A stretch of 64,000 nt of DNA from Segatella hominis (GCF_019249725.2 NZ_CP137559.1:2253501-2317500), one strand, 5' to 3'. Counted from the stretch's first letter, positions 51,207 through 60,507 are shown. Notes: generated by a model from the letters alone, not told the origin. Numbers and translations: made by a program.

Positions 51207-53133
51207 TAATCGAGTAGGAGGAAAACGAAGTAGTTTTTCTCCTACTTTTCGTTTTCCGACCTCTCACACCACCGTACGTGCGGTTCCGCATACGGCGGTT
51301 CCTATTTTTGGGTGCCATTCGATGTATGAACCCATCAGTGTAGCATAGCCTGCCATGCTCAACTTTTCGTTGGTTATCGCATGACATAGTATATAACTGC
51401 CAGCTATGCGCCAATAACCCAAACGACTATTGCCCCACATGTAAGCTTGGTATTTGTCTATACCGCACTTTACCAAGTTGGCAACTCTCGTTTTCACCCT
51501 CTTCCACGACTTCCATATACACATACGTAGCCGTCGCCTTAGCCACTCATCCATGTCTATGAGAAAACGTTTCATGTTGGCAAGGTGATAGTAACCTACC
51601 CAACCCTTTATGTACTCTTCAAGTTTTTGCTTCCTCTTGGCATATCCCCAACCATTGCTTCGGGAAGTCAACTCCTTGAGTTTGGCTTTCATCTTGGCTT
51701 TGGCTTTTGGATGCACAGTGAGTTGGCATTTGCCTTTCATTACATAAAAGGAGTAGCCAAGGTATTTCACACCTTGCACATAGGACACAAATGTCTTATC
51801 CCTGTTCACCTTTAGATGAAGTTTTCCTTCGATGAATCGGGTTATGGATTCCTTCACGCGCTTGGCTGCACGCTTGGACTTACAAAATATCATCGAGTCA
51901 TCGGCGTAGCGAACAAAAGGGAGACCTCGACGTGTGAGTTCCTTGTCCAACTCGTTGAGCATGATATTACTCAAAAGCGGACTTAACGGTCCTCCTTGTG
52001 GAGTGCCTTCCTCACTTGTCTCGAACATTCCTTTGTTCATCACACCACTGCGGAGATATTTGTGGATAAGGCTTATTACCCTGCCATCCTTTATCGTGCG
52101 GCTGAGGATTTCTATGAGTTTGCTGTGGCTCACCGTGTCGAAGAAACGCTCCAAGTCGAGGTCAACCACATAGATGTAGCCTTCATCGACCATTTTCTGC
52201 GCACTTCTCAGGGCATCATGGCAACCTCTTCTCGGACGAAAGCCGTAGCTTCTTGGAGAGAATTGGCGCTCATAGATGGGGGTTAGGGTCTGATTGATGG
52301 CTTGTTGAACCAGACGGTCTATGACCGTGGGGATGCCCAACAGGCGCATCTTGCCATTGTCTTTGGGTATCTCTACCCTTTTAACTGGGTTCGGACGGTA
52401 TGAACCGTCAAGCAAGGAACGGATTAGGACATCCTTATTAGCCAAGAGCCAAGGGAGCATTTGCTCACATGACATCTTGTCGATACCGCTACAGCCCTTG
52501 TTACGCTGCACTGCCTTGTAGGCTTTGAGCAAGTTATCGGGACTGATGATGCGCTCCAATAGGTGTTCCTTATCGAATGGTACTTCCACGATGTTGTCTT
52601 CACATATCCACATGAAGGTCTGCGCTCCCACATATCCTTCGGATTCCGTCCTATCTTTCTGTGGGCAGCCCTTGACTTCTGCCAATGTTTTCTGCATTCT
52701 TTCCTTCATAAGGTACGTTTCAATTACTATCGTTTAATTTATAGGTTCTGCCCTTCATGGAGTGTTATCGAGAACTCCACTACTATGGCATCTGCTGACT
52801 TCTCACGGCAAGCTTTACTCCATGACTTTCGTAAAAGCAACTAATCGCCATGTCCGTGAGACCTCCTCGGATAAGGGCTTATTCTTTCCATCTTATACCC
52901 ACTTCATTTACACCAACCATTCCGAATAGCTATAGGACTTTGATTTGTTTGGCAATCTCATCCATGGTCAAATGCCTTGTATGAAGTTTCTGTGCGTTAG
53001 GTCAGATGTTTGCCGCAAGCTTCTTTCAGATTCCACCTCGCAATGGACACCCTTGCTATTGGCTATACGATTCCCGCTATTGGGGCTCGTTAGGGACTTG
53101 CACCCATTAGAATAAGCTCATGCCGAGCATACC
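51207..53133 (-). mobile_element. Group II intron, copy 2 (class C-like)
   Basis: Appears identical over its 1.93 kb to the copy at 30845-32771; the flanks differ on both sides. The 5' end follows the 7-T tract of the duplicated dnaK terminator (53134-53140). The 3' exon lies in the recA-dnaK gap. Because it sits inside the left copy of the 139-bp repeat's terminator boundary and not the right one, it arrived after that duplication or after the island. Confidence 0.92.
51264..52709 (-). CDS. ltrA: Group II intron reverse transcriptase/maturase, second copy
   Basis: Same 481 residues as the maturase at 30902. YADD catalytic box, GTPQGGPLSPLLSNI and the maturase domain are intact, no HNH domain. 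Zero divergence between copies implies very recent retrohoming or gene conversion, so this intron is likely active now. Confidence 0.95.
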   Translation of the reverse strand: MKERMQKTLAEVKGCPQKDRTESEGYVGAQTFMWICEDNIVEVPFDKEHLLERIISPDNLLKAYKAVQRNKGCSGIDKMSCEQMLPWLLANKDVLIRSLLDGSYRPNPVKRVEIPKDNGKMRLLGIPTVIDRLVQQAINQTLTPIYERQFSPRSYGFRPRRGCHDALRSAQKMVDEGYIYVVDLDLERFFDTVSHSKLIEILSRTIKDGRVISLIHKYLRSGVMNKGMFETSEEGTPQGGPLSPLLSNIMLNELDKELTRRGLPFVRYADDSMIFCKSKRAAKRVKESITRFIEGKLHLKVNRDKTFVSYVQGVKYLGYSFYVMKGKCQLTVHPKAKAKMKAKLKELTSRSNGWGYAKRKQKLEEYIKGWVGYYHLANMKRFLIDMDEWLRRRLRMCIWKSWKRVKTRVANLVKCGIDKYQAYMWGNSRLGYWRIAGSYILCHAITNEKLSMAGYATLMGSYIEWHPKIGTAVCGTARTVV

Positions 53134-53179
53134 AAAAAAAGCACACAACCGAATCGTTTCCTTTTCAGTTGTGTGCTTT
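53134..53179 (-). terminator. Duplicated dnaK terminator (left copy)
   Basis: Minus strand: AAAGCACACAAC ... GTTGTGTGCTTTTTTT. Target of intron copy 2. Confidence 0.9.
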
Positions 53180-53272
53180 AACTATATATTAACTTAACAA
53201 CTCTCTTTTGAGAGAGAGGAGCATCAATGAGAGGCTCCTCATCGGCAGGAGATATTACTTAACCTCCTCGAA
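53134..53272. repeat. Left 139-bp direct repeat (dnaK 3' end and terminator)
   Basis: Identical to 62989-63127. It holds the terminator hairpin (53138-53179), the 3' UTR and the last six dnaK codons (FEEVK and the stop, minus strand). Beyond 53272 the sequence is not dnaK. Reads as the left boundary, attL-like, of the island. Confidence 0.9.
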
Positions 53273-53531
53273 AATAAAATGCTCTGATAAACAGTATTTT
53301 AAAACTTTTATGGTACAAATATGAATGATAATTTAAGGCTTAAAAGCAAGTAAAAACAAGCTAAATATAGATGTTTATGCTCCCATTATGTATTTTCAAT
53401 AACAAAATATTGTTTTTGGGGGTAAAAGATAGAATATAGTCCTATTACACCTATTATATATATATTTGTTTCTTGTAATCGTCTCTCTGAGAAAACTCGC
53501 CAAGCATTCTCAAATGTTAAAAACCACCATA

Positions 53532-53592
53532 AACACAAAGATTTCCACTCTAAGAATCTCTATATCTCAATCTTTTTCCTTATCTTTGTGTT
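53532..53592. promoter_or_regulatory. Inverted repeat and -7 box in the upxY leader
   Basis: AACACAAAGAT (53532-53542) faces ATCTTTGTGTT (53582-53592), 39 bp apart. The right arm contains the -7 box TATCTTTG (53581-53588). This resembles the layout of invertible promoters upstream of upxY genes, although the arms are short. No invertase is nearby. Apart from this, the 53273-53656 stretch holds no gene. Confidence 0.45.
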
Positions 53593-53656
53593 CAATATTT
53601 GGCAATTCTTAAAAAGAAAAGTCAGTCGGTTTTTCATCTAACCTCTGGATATAACA

Positions 53657-54415
53657 TTGGAAGATAAAATCAAACAGCCTTTAACGGCTAATGCTTCATT
53701 GTATAATGGGCAACCTACCGACACAGGTTCATCGTGTCCAAGTGCAAGACTTACCTCTTGTACGCCCTCCATCTCAAAGAACAAAGGTGGGGTGTCGGTA
53801 GAGAATGTGCCTTCACAAGACAAGCAATGGTTCGTTCTGCGCGTTTCGTATGGGCGTATTATCAAGGCAAAAGCATTGGTAGAAGCTAAAGGATTGGAAT
53901 GTTATGTTCCTTTGCGATATAAAGAGGTAAGAAAGAAAGGAAAGAAGCGAATCATAACGGAGCCTCTTCTCTCCTCTTTTCTCTTTGTTCATGCAACCGC
54001 AGAACAAGTAGATTCTCTTTTGCAAGATAAGAGCATCAAGGCTTTTGAAAATAAAGCTTTGTTGAGTTACTATTACGACCATACCTCACATTGTGAAAAT
54101 GCACCAACCAAGAATCCACCCCTTATCATCTCTGATGCTGATATGGACAATTTTATCCATTTAACCTCTATACATAATCCTCATATCATCCCTGTTACTT
54201 CAGAGAATATCAAATACAAGCTAGGGGATAATGTTGTGATTACAGATGGAGAGTTTAAGGATATTCGGGGTAGAGTGGCAAGAATTGCTGGACAGCAGAG
54301 AGTTGTTGTAGAATTATTTGAAGGATATTTTGTTGCAACAGCATATATTCCGAAGGAGGCTATGAGAATAGATGAGTTTTTTTATAAACAAAAGAGGTCT
54401 TCGGGGAACCTTTAG
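53657..54415 (+). CDS. UpxY-family NusG-like antiterminator
   Basis: 252 residues. NusG paralogue that helps RNA polymerase read through long operons. The NGN domain is at about 55-165 (WFVLRVSYGRIIKAKALVEA, ECYVPLRYKEVRKKGKKRI, LLSSFLFVHATAEQVDSLL). A KOW domain is at about 185-240 (GDNVVITDGEFKDIRGRVAR, VVVELFEGYFVATAYIPKEA). In Bacteroidota such genes head capsule operons; no capsule gene follows here. Instead it heads the helicase block, so it may promote transcription of that 7-kb unit, or it is a leftover. The long N-terminal tail (1-50) is atypical, and the start could be further in (VENVPSQDKQWF region). Confidence 0.85.
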   Translation: MEDKIKQPLTANASLYNGQPTDTGSSCPSARLTSCTPSISKNKGGVSVENVPSQDKQWFVLRVSYGRIIKAKALVEAKGLECYVPLRYKEVRKKGKKRIITEPLLSSFLFVHATAEQVDSLLQDKSIKAFENKALLSYYYDHTSHCENAPTKNPPLIISDADMDNFIHLTSIHNPHIIPVTSENIKYKLGDNVVITDGEFKDIRGRVARIAGQQRVVVELFEGYFVATAYIPKEAMRIDEFFYKQKRSSGNL

Positions 54416-54420
54416 GGCAT

Positions 54421-54724
54421 TTGAAAGCCGAGTTGTACACTATAGGGCTTAGCACCAAAGGAATGACAGATGAAGATATAACTTGGAAATATCCCAATAG
54501 TATAACTCTCTATAGCGATTTTTTCAAGACTGTCATTGTAAAAGGTGGGAAATCGGAGATTGGACAAATGCACAGATATGATGTTATGTATAGCTGGGGC
54601 TGTCCTAAAAGACAAAGGTGTTAACTTCACATTTATTGCTCAGAATTTCAAAAATTGGACAATGGATGAGCTAATGGCCTGGGGGAAAACAACCTACAAG
54701 GTGTTGAGTCTTGCAGATTTTTAA
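54421..54724 (+). pseudogene. Frameshifted small gene of unknown function
   Basis: The first part reads MKAELYTIGLSTKGMTDEDI, then ITLYSDFFKTVIVKGGKS. The continuation is in the +1 frame (LDKCTDMMLCIAGAVLKDKG, FTFIAQNFKNWTMDELMAWG, TYKVLSLADF). A single indel around 54545-54575 would restore a protein of about 100 residues. As given it stops at 54624. A sequencing error is possible. Unrecognised family. Confidence 0.6.
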
Positions 54725-54739
54725 GAAAGATATTTTATT

Positions 54740-57700
54740 ATGGATATTTCGCATTTGAATAAACAACAACAATTAGCCATCTGTTCAACAGAAGGAAAAG
54801 TACGAGTGATAGCTGGTGCTGGTACAGGTAAAACACTTGTACTTGTAAATCGCTATGCTTATTTAGTCAATGTTTTAGGAATCGACCCACATAATATATT
54901 ATGCCTTACATTTACCAACAAAGCGTCCCAAGAAATGAGGAGCCGCCTTACTGATATGTTTGGAATAGACATAAAGGATAGTTTTGTCGGAACATTGCAT
55001 AGCTTCTGCTTGAATTTTCTTAGAAATAACTATGCCCAGGTAGGATTATCGGAAGGCTTTACAGTTATGGACAGGGAAGACTGCGTGGCTTTGGCAAAAG
55101 ATGTTTTGAAGGAGAAACGTGGTGCTAAAAGTTTTGTTTATGAAATTTCAGATTGGAAATATTCTATTAAAAACGATTATATTAAAATCATAGACAATGC
55201 AAGGAAGCAAGGAAAAGGTGATTCCTTTTCAAATCCAAAGTGTCAGTTCGTTTGCAGACAACAAGAAATGAATATGGCTGATTATGATGATTTGCTTCTA
55301 TATACATATTCCATACTAATGAGCAATAAAGAAATATGCCAAGAATGGTCAGAGAAATTTGACTATATCATGGTAGACGAAGCTCAAGATTGTAGTATGG
55401 TAGACTGGAGTATTATTAATAAATTATCTTCTGTATCTGGGAATTTATTTGTTGTTAGAGATCCTGATCAGTGCATATATCAATGGCGTGGTGCTGCTCC
55501 ACGATATCTTGTTGAGTTCAGACCGGATGTTGATATTATTCTTAACGAAAACTATCGTTCTACCCAGAGTATTTTGAATGTAGCTAATGATGTAATTTCT
55601 CATAATAAAATGAGAGTGCCTAAGGATCTGTATTCAAAAAAAGACAAGGGGGCAAAGTCTGAATTATTCTACCTACAAAATGATAATAAAGAAGGTGAAG
55701 AGATTGCGCATCTTATAGAAAAGGAACACAAAATTGAACCTTACAACAAGATGGCTATCCTTTATAGAAACTCTTCTGTTTCTAATCACATAGAGCGAGC
55801 TCTTACTTCTGCCAAGATTCCATATACAATATGGGGTGGTGTGCGTTTTTATGAAAGAAGGGAAATTAAAGACATCTTAGCTTATTTGAGATTGGTCACT
55901 TCAAAAGACGATTTGGCTTTTAAAAGAATCATTAATGTACCATCAAGACATATTGGTCCAGCTAGTCTTAATAAAATTATACAAACAGCAAGTGAACATA
56001 ATGTATGTCTGTTTGACGCATTGCCTTATGCTGAATTGAAAATGGACAAGAAAAAGAGTCTGATAAGATTTAAAGACGATATAAATAATCTCATTAGGTT
56101 TTCTTCTACAGAATCTATTGCGGATTTGATAAGCAAGATAGTTGAGATGTTTCAATTGAAGGAATGGTATGAAAACGACGAAGACCGCATTGAGAATATA
56201 GAAGAACTGAAACGTTCTGCTATATTGTACATGACCAAAATGAAGAATCAAAATAAGCAATTTGACTTAAAAGGTTTCTTACAAGACATATCACTTTATA
56301 CAAATGTCGATAAAGAATTTACGAACGACACAATTCGGCTGATGACAATACACCAATCTAAAGGTTTGGAGTTTTCTTGTGTTTTTCTGTGTGGATTGAC
56401 AGATGGAATATTACCAAGTATAAGGACAATAGAAGAATCTGGCAATATTGGTATGGAAGAAGAAAGACGGTTGATGTATGTAGCTTTGACACGCGCAAAA
56501 AGTAAGTTATACCTTACATGTGCAAAGGGCTTTTCATATTATGGCGAAATGAATCCATCCAGATTCCTCAATGAAATTAATCAGAAGTATTTAGATATTC
56601 ATATGGATATGGAAGATAAAAATACGACAAATGAAGATGGCATCATATCCGATATTTCTGATGTTGGACATATTCAGAAGTCAGTCCAAACAAACATATC
56701 TACCATTAACTATATTTTTGGGCCATATAAACATGGGGATATCGTCAAACATTATAAGTATGGAATTTGTGAATTTGATAAATATATAGATAGCCAGAGA
56801 TGTACAATCGTTCAACGCACAAGATCTATAAATGTTATGATTAGTCAACTTTTTAAAATCAATAAGGAGAATTTTAACTTTATGAAAGGACAATATGTTG
56901 AATGTCCTGGACTTGGTGTGTGCAGATACGTTAGAGATTTGTATGCTTTAACATGCATTGTGGAACACAATGGGCATGAATGCTCTGCGAGTAAATACGA
57001 TTTACATAAAGTTGATGAGAATAGTTTCTTTAAGTACCATCGAAAATATATAGTTGGAGATATTATAAAATATGAAAACAAATTTGGTGAAGTGTCAAAA
57101 TGTGAAATTGAAGGTGTAAAACTTCATTTAAATAATAATATTGAGGATGATATAACATTATCTGTAGCAACACAAGGCATACGTCTTGTCATGCATCCGT
57201 CTGCCAATAAAACATATTGGGCAAATGATAATGATGAGTTACGTGTCCTTGCCTATAGAAAGACGGAAAAAGATGAAAATGGGATATGGATAATTGGAGA
57301 AGATGAAAAAGGGAACGAGATAAGACTACGTCCAAGTACTTTCTTGTCTTCAAAATATATGGTCTTGAAGAAGGACATTGCTTTTTTGAAACGGATATAT
57401 GATAAAATATCAAAGTTAAATGCTTTGATAAGTTCTAATTCTTCTCAATTTTCCAAATTGAATAATCCTTTCAAAAACTTAGATACTCCTCAGGAAGGAG
57501 ATATCATAAGAATTAGGACCAAGTACTACATATTTATAGCGATGAGAGCGGGGAAATTGGTCTGCAAAAAACTTTCTTCTCAAAAACAACTAGAGATAAC
57601 TTGTGAAAACATGGAAATCATTGTTTGTCCTAATGACAGTATGTTTTATAAAGATAAAAATAAGTATTATTATTTTGATGGGTTTAGGGTTGTTGGTTCG

Positions 57701-57868
57701 CATCTCCAGTTAGCAGGTGTAATTATCGAAAGAGGTAAATGTAAACCTTCTTATATTGATATTCGAAAAATGAGCATAAACACCATGGAAGTATGCTCCG
57801 AAAAAGATTTCTGGGAAAATTGCAAAGACAAAGTGGGTTATGTTACATATCGTTTTAAAATAAAGTGA
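54740..57868 (+). CDS. UvrD/PcrA-like superfamily 1 helicase with long C-terminal extension
   Basis: 1042 residues, against about 720 for PcrA. Helicase motifs: GAGTGKT (26-32, motif I), LTFTNKASQEM (Ia), MVDEAQDCS (212-219, motif II), VVRDPDQCIYQWRG (motif III), LNENYRST (IV), LMTIHQSKGLEFSCVFLCGL (V), and EERRLMYVALTRAK (VI). Motif III has Arg240 where Gly is normal; its tandem paralogue keeps Gly. After about residue 640 come roughly 400 extra residues that look like three SH3/Tudor-like barrels (HGDIVKHYKYGICEF, KGQYVECPGLGVCRYV, VGDIIKYENKFGEV) and unrecognised C-terminal parts. The stop overlaps the next gene's GTG option. Probably unwinds DNA at a target recognised by the extension; defence role inferred only. 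Confidence 0.85.
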   Translation: MDISHLNKQQQLAICSTEGKVRVIAGAGTGKTLVLVNRYAYLVNVLGIDPHNILCLTFTNKASQEMRSRLTDMFGIDIKDSFVGTLHSFCLNFLRNNYAQVGLSEGFTVMDREDCVALAKDVLKEKRGAKSFVYEISDWKYSIKNDYIKIIDNARKQGKGDSFSNPKCQFVCRQQEMNMADYDDLLLYTYSILMSNKEICQEWSEKFDYIMVDEAQDCSMVDWSIINKLSSVSGNLFVVRDPDQCIYQWRGAAPRYLVEFRPDVDIILNENYRSTQSILNVANDVISHNKMRVPKDLYSKKDKGAKSELFYLQNDNKEGEEIAHLIEKEHKIEPYNKMAILYRNSSVSNHIERALTSAKIPYTIWGGVRFYERREIKDILAYLRLVTSKDDLAFKRIINVPSRHIGPASLNKIIQTASEHNVCLFDALPYAELKMDKKKSLIRFKDDINNLIRFSSTESIADLISKIVEMFQLKEWYENDEDRIENIEELKRSAILYMTKMKNQNKQFDLKGFLQDISLYTNVDKEFTNDTIRLMTIHQSKGLEFSCVFLCGLTDGILPSIRTIEESGNIGMEEERRLMYVALTRAKSKLYLTCAKGFSYYGEMNPSRFLNEINQKYLDIHMDMEDKNTTNEDGIISDISDVGHIQKSVQTNISTINYIFGPYKHGDIVKHYKYGICEFDKYIDSQRCTIVQRTRSINVMISQLFKINKENFNFMKGQYVECPGLGVCRYVRDLYALTCIVEHNGHECSASKYDLHKVDENSFFKYHRKYIVGDIIKYENKFGEVSKCEIEGVKLHLNNNIEDDITLSVATQGIRLVMHPSANKTYWANDNDELRVLAYRKTEKDENGIWIIGEDEKGNEIRLRPSTFLSSKYMVLKKDIAFLKRIYDKISKLNALISSNSSQFSKLNNPFKNLDTPQEGDIIRIRTKYYIFIAMRAGKLVCKKLSSQKQLEITCENMEIIVCPNDSMFYKDKNKYYYFDGFRVVGSHLQLAGVIIERGKCKPSYIDIRKMSINTMEVCSEKDFWENCKDKVGYVTYRFKIK

Positions 57869-57870
57869 CT

Positions 57871-59988
57871 ATGACAGACTATAGATTAAATACAAAGCAA
57901 CAGGAAGCAGTTGAGGCAACAGAGGGACGAGTTAAAGTTGTTGCTGGTGCAGGATCGGGAAAAACTTCTGTACTTGTTCATCGCTATGCATATCTCATAA
58001 ATGAGTTAGGAATAAATCCTGATAATATATTGTGCATGACATTTACCAATAAGGCTGCAGCCGAAATGAAAAATCGCATCGCAAAATTGACGAATTCGTA
58101 TAATGTCAATGATTTCGTATGCACAATTCACGGTTTTTGTGTAAAGTTCATACGTAAAGAAGGATACCGTATCGGTTTTCCAAAGAACTTTTATATTTTG
58201 GATGAAGAGGATGAGAAGGCTCTCGCTATTCAAGTTATGGACGAATGTGGAATAAGGCGAAGTGAAGAAACCGTAAAAGGCTTCTTGAGAGATATTCGGG
58301 GAGGTAAAAGTAATTCTCCTTATATTTCAGACTTATGGATTGGAAAAACAGAAAATATTTCATCTTATTCAGAATCGTTTTGCAAATATGTAATGAAGCA
58401 ACTGAAGTTTTTTAGCTTAGATTTCGAAGATTTGATAAAACTAACAATCTACATATTGAAAAAATTTGATGAAGCACGTCTTTTTTGGCAGGATAAACTG
58501 AACTATATCATGATTGATGAAGCACAGGATTGTAATGTTGATGAATGGAGAATCGTTAAAATACTTGCTGCTTTTTACCAAAATCTTTTCATTGTGGGTG
58601 ACCCTGATCAATGTATATATGAATGGAGAGGTGCAAAACCAGAGTATTATGTAAGTTTTGAAGCTGACAAACTAATTATTTTAGATGAGAATTATCGTTC
58701 AACGCCCAATATACTCAACGTTGCCAATTCAATAATTGTACACAACAAGATGCGTATCAAAAAGAATTTGACAACAAATCTAATTGAAGGGAAGATAGTG
58801 TTGCACTATCATGGCAAAGATGAGAAAGACGAGAGCGATTGGATTGCAAAACAGATAAAAAACTTGATTGATGCAGGGACAACTCCTAAAGACTTTGCTA
58901 TACTTTATCGTGCCTCTTATTTGTCACGTTCTATAGAGCAAGCTCTTGTGAAAAAAGATTTAAAATATACAATATGGGGCGGAATACGTTTCTTTGAAAG
59001 AAAGGAGATAAAAGACTCATTAGCCTACCTTAAACTCTTAGCTTTTGAAGATGATTTGTCTTTCATTAGGATAATCAACCTTCCGAAGCGTTCATTTGGC
59101 AAAGCATCTATGGAAAAACTTCAAGCAATAGCCGAAGAAAAGCAATGTTCGTTGATGGATGCATTGCGTCAGAACATAGATAGACCTGAGTTCAACAAGG
59201 AGCCTTTGAAAAAATTCTTGGCTCTCTTTAAAAAAGCCAAGAAGTTATCTAATAAAGTCTCTTTATCAGACCTCTTTGATTATATGCTAACAGAAAGCGG
59301 CTTAAAAGAAGAACTTCGCTTTACTGCTGATGAGGAAAGACTAGAGAACATCGCAGAGTTAGCATCTTCAATTAAAAATTATGAGGAGTTGAATGAAAAT
59401 GAAGATGATGTAACTTTGGAAACTTATCTTCAAGATATTGCATTATATACTAATGCAGATTATAAGAAAGAAGGAACTTCGATTAAATTAATGACGATCC
59501 ACCAATCAAAAGGTTTAGAGTTTCCATATGTATTTGTTTGTGGGTTAAGTGAAGGTATTTTCCCAAGTCATCGCTCCATTCGTGAACGTAGAAAAAATGG
59601 AGAAGAGGAAGAACGTCGCCTTATGTATGTAGCAGTAACGCGAGCTGAAAAAGCCCTATTTCTTACAGAATCAGAAGGCTTTAATCGTGCTACAAAATCA
59701 AATAAATATCCCTCAAGGTTCCTTATGGAGATTGGTGATAATCTACTGAAAGTTGAAGGGAATATAGATCCAGCTTTACTAGAAGGAACAAAAAGTCTTG
59801 TGAAACAAATAGATGAAGAAATAACCTTGCACACCAATAGCACAAAATTTGCTGTTGGTGACAAGGTTGAACATAAGGTCTTTGGTATAGGAGAAATTAT
59901 AGAGGCTATACCAGAAAGAGATTCCTACAAAGTGTTATTTGAAAAAGGAAAACGGAACTTAGTAGGTAGGGTATTAAGACACATATAA
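57871..59988 (+). CDS. UvrD/PcrA-like helicase, tandem paralogue
   Basis: 705 residues from ATG 57871 (a GTG at 57865 is also in frame). Motifs: GAGSGKT (26-32), CMTFTNKAAAEMKNRI, MIDEAQDCN, IVGDPDQCIYEWRGAKPE, LDENYRSTPNILNVANS, LMTIHQSKGLEFPYVFVCGL and EERRLMYVAVTRAEKALF. The C-terminus GDKVEHKVFGIGEI ... FEKGKRNLVGRVLRHI is the PcrA-type Tudor-like domain that binds RNA polymerase. It starts 2 nt after the stop of the first helicase, so the two are translated together. Close resemblance shows they arose by duplication. A housekeeping pcrA/uvrD presumably lies elsewhere in the genome. Confidence 0.9.
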   Translation: MTDYRLNTKQQEAVEATEGRVKVVAGAGSGKTSVLVHRYAYLINELGINPDNILCMTFTNKAAAEMKNRIAKLTNSYNVNDFVCTIHGFCVKFIRKEGYRIGFPKNFYILDEEDEKALAIQVMDECGIRRSEETVKGFLRDIRGGKSNSPYISDLWIGKTENISSYSESFCKYVMKQLKFFSLDFEDLIKLTIYILKKFDEARLFWQDKLNYIMIDEAQDCNVDEWRIVKILAAFYQNLFIVGDPDQCIYEWRGAKPEYYVSFEADKLIILDENYRSTPNILNVANSIIVHNKMRIKKNLTTNLIEGKIVLHYHGKDEKDESDWIAKQIKNLIDAGTTPKDFAILYRASYLSRSIEQALVKKDLKYTIWGGIRFFERKEIKDSLAYLKLLAFEDDLSFIRIINLPKRSFGKASMEKLQAIAEEKQCSLMDALRQNIDRPEFNKEPLKKFLALFKKAKKLSNKVSLSDLFDYMLTESGLKEELRFTADEERLENIAELASSIKNYEELNENEDDVTLETYLQDIALYTNADYKKEGTSIKLMTIHQSKGLEFPYVFVCGLSEGIFPSHRSIRERRKNGEEEERRLMYVAVTRAEKALFLTESEGFNRATKSNKYPSRFLMEIGDNLLKVEGNIDPALLEGTKSLVKQIDEEITLHTNSTKFAVGDKVEHKVFGIGEIIEAIPERDSYKVLFEKGKRNLVGRVLRHI

Positions 59989-59997
59989 ATATTAATT

Positions 59998-60507
59998 ATG
60001 GATAGTAAAAATTCCAATTTTCAAAAGCTTTATGCGGTATGTAAAGAATTTAGAGAAAAGATTGATAAATGTGTTAACGAACATCGAAATTTATTTATCA
60101 ATTTTCCTCATGGCTATTGTGACCATATCTGTATCTGGGCATATGACTACTTGACATCAAAAGGTTATACAAACATAGAATTTCATATTCACGATCCGTT
60201 TTTACCTGACAGAGTTGGAAGTCATGTCTGGCTATATTGGAATGATTTCAATATGGATTTCTCTTGCGACCAATTTAGCTTAAAAAGTGGAGAACAATAT
60301 GCTTCTGTTATTGTTGCAGAAACGAAATATGATAAAAATGGGTATGTCATAAGAAATAGATATACACCAGAACATGTAACAATTTCAGACAGAAAGAGTC
60401 AGGTATTATTAGAATATAATCCTTCACGGGTATTATATGCTTGGCCAAATTCAATAAAAGAGCGTGATATTGTTTACAAGGAGTTAGGATTAGATTTTGA
60501 GTTTTGA
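59998..60507 (+). CDS. Small protein with Cys-His-Asp triad pattern, papain/transglutaminase-like
   Basis: 169 residues, 9 nt after helicase 2, so in the same operon. The core reads FPHGYCDHICIWAYDYL (Cys41), VGSHVWLYWNDFNMDF (His76, Asp87) and SCDQF. A Cys in a helix start followed by a His-strand and Asp-strand is the transglutaminase/papain-like fold. The family is not one I can name. No signal peptide. It could be a peptidase, amidase or deamidase that acts as effector of the helicase pair. An unrelated role is possible. Motif reading is direct; activity is inferred. Confidence 0.6.
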   Translation: MDSKNSNFQKLYAVCKEFREKIDKCVNEHRNLFINFPHGYCDHICIWAYDYLTSKGYTNIEFHIHDPFLPDRVGSHVWLYWNDFNMDFSCDQFSLKSGEQYASVIVAETKYDKNGYVIRNRYTPEHVTISDRKSQVLLEYNPSRVLYAWPNSIKERDIVYKELGLDFEF

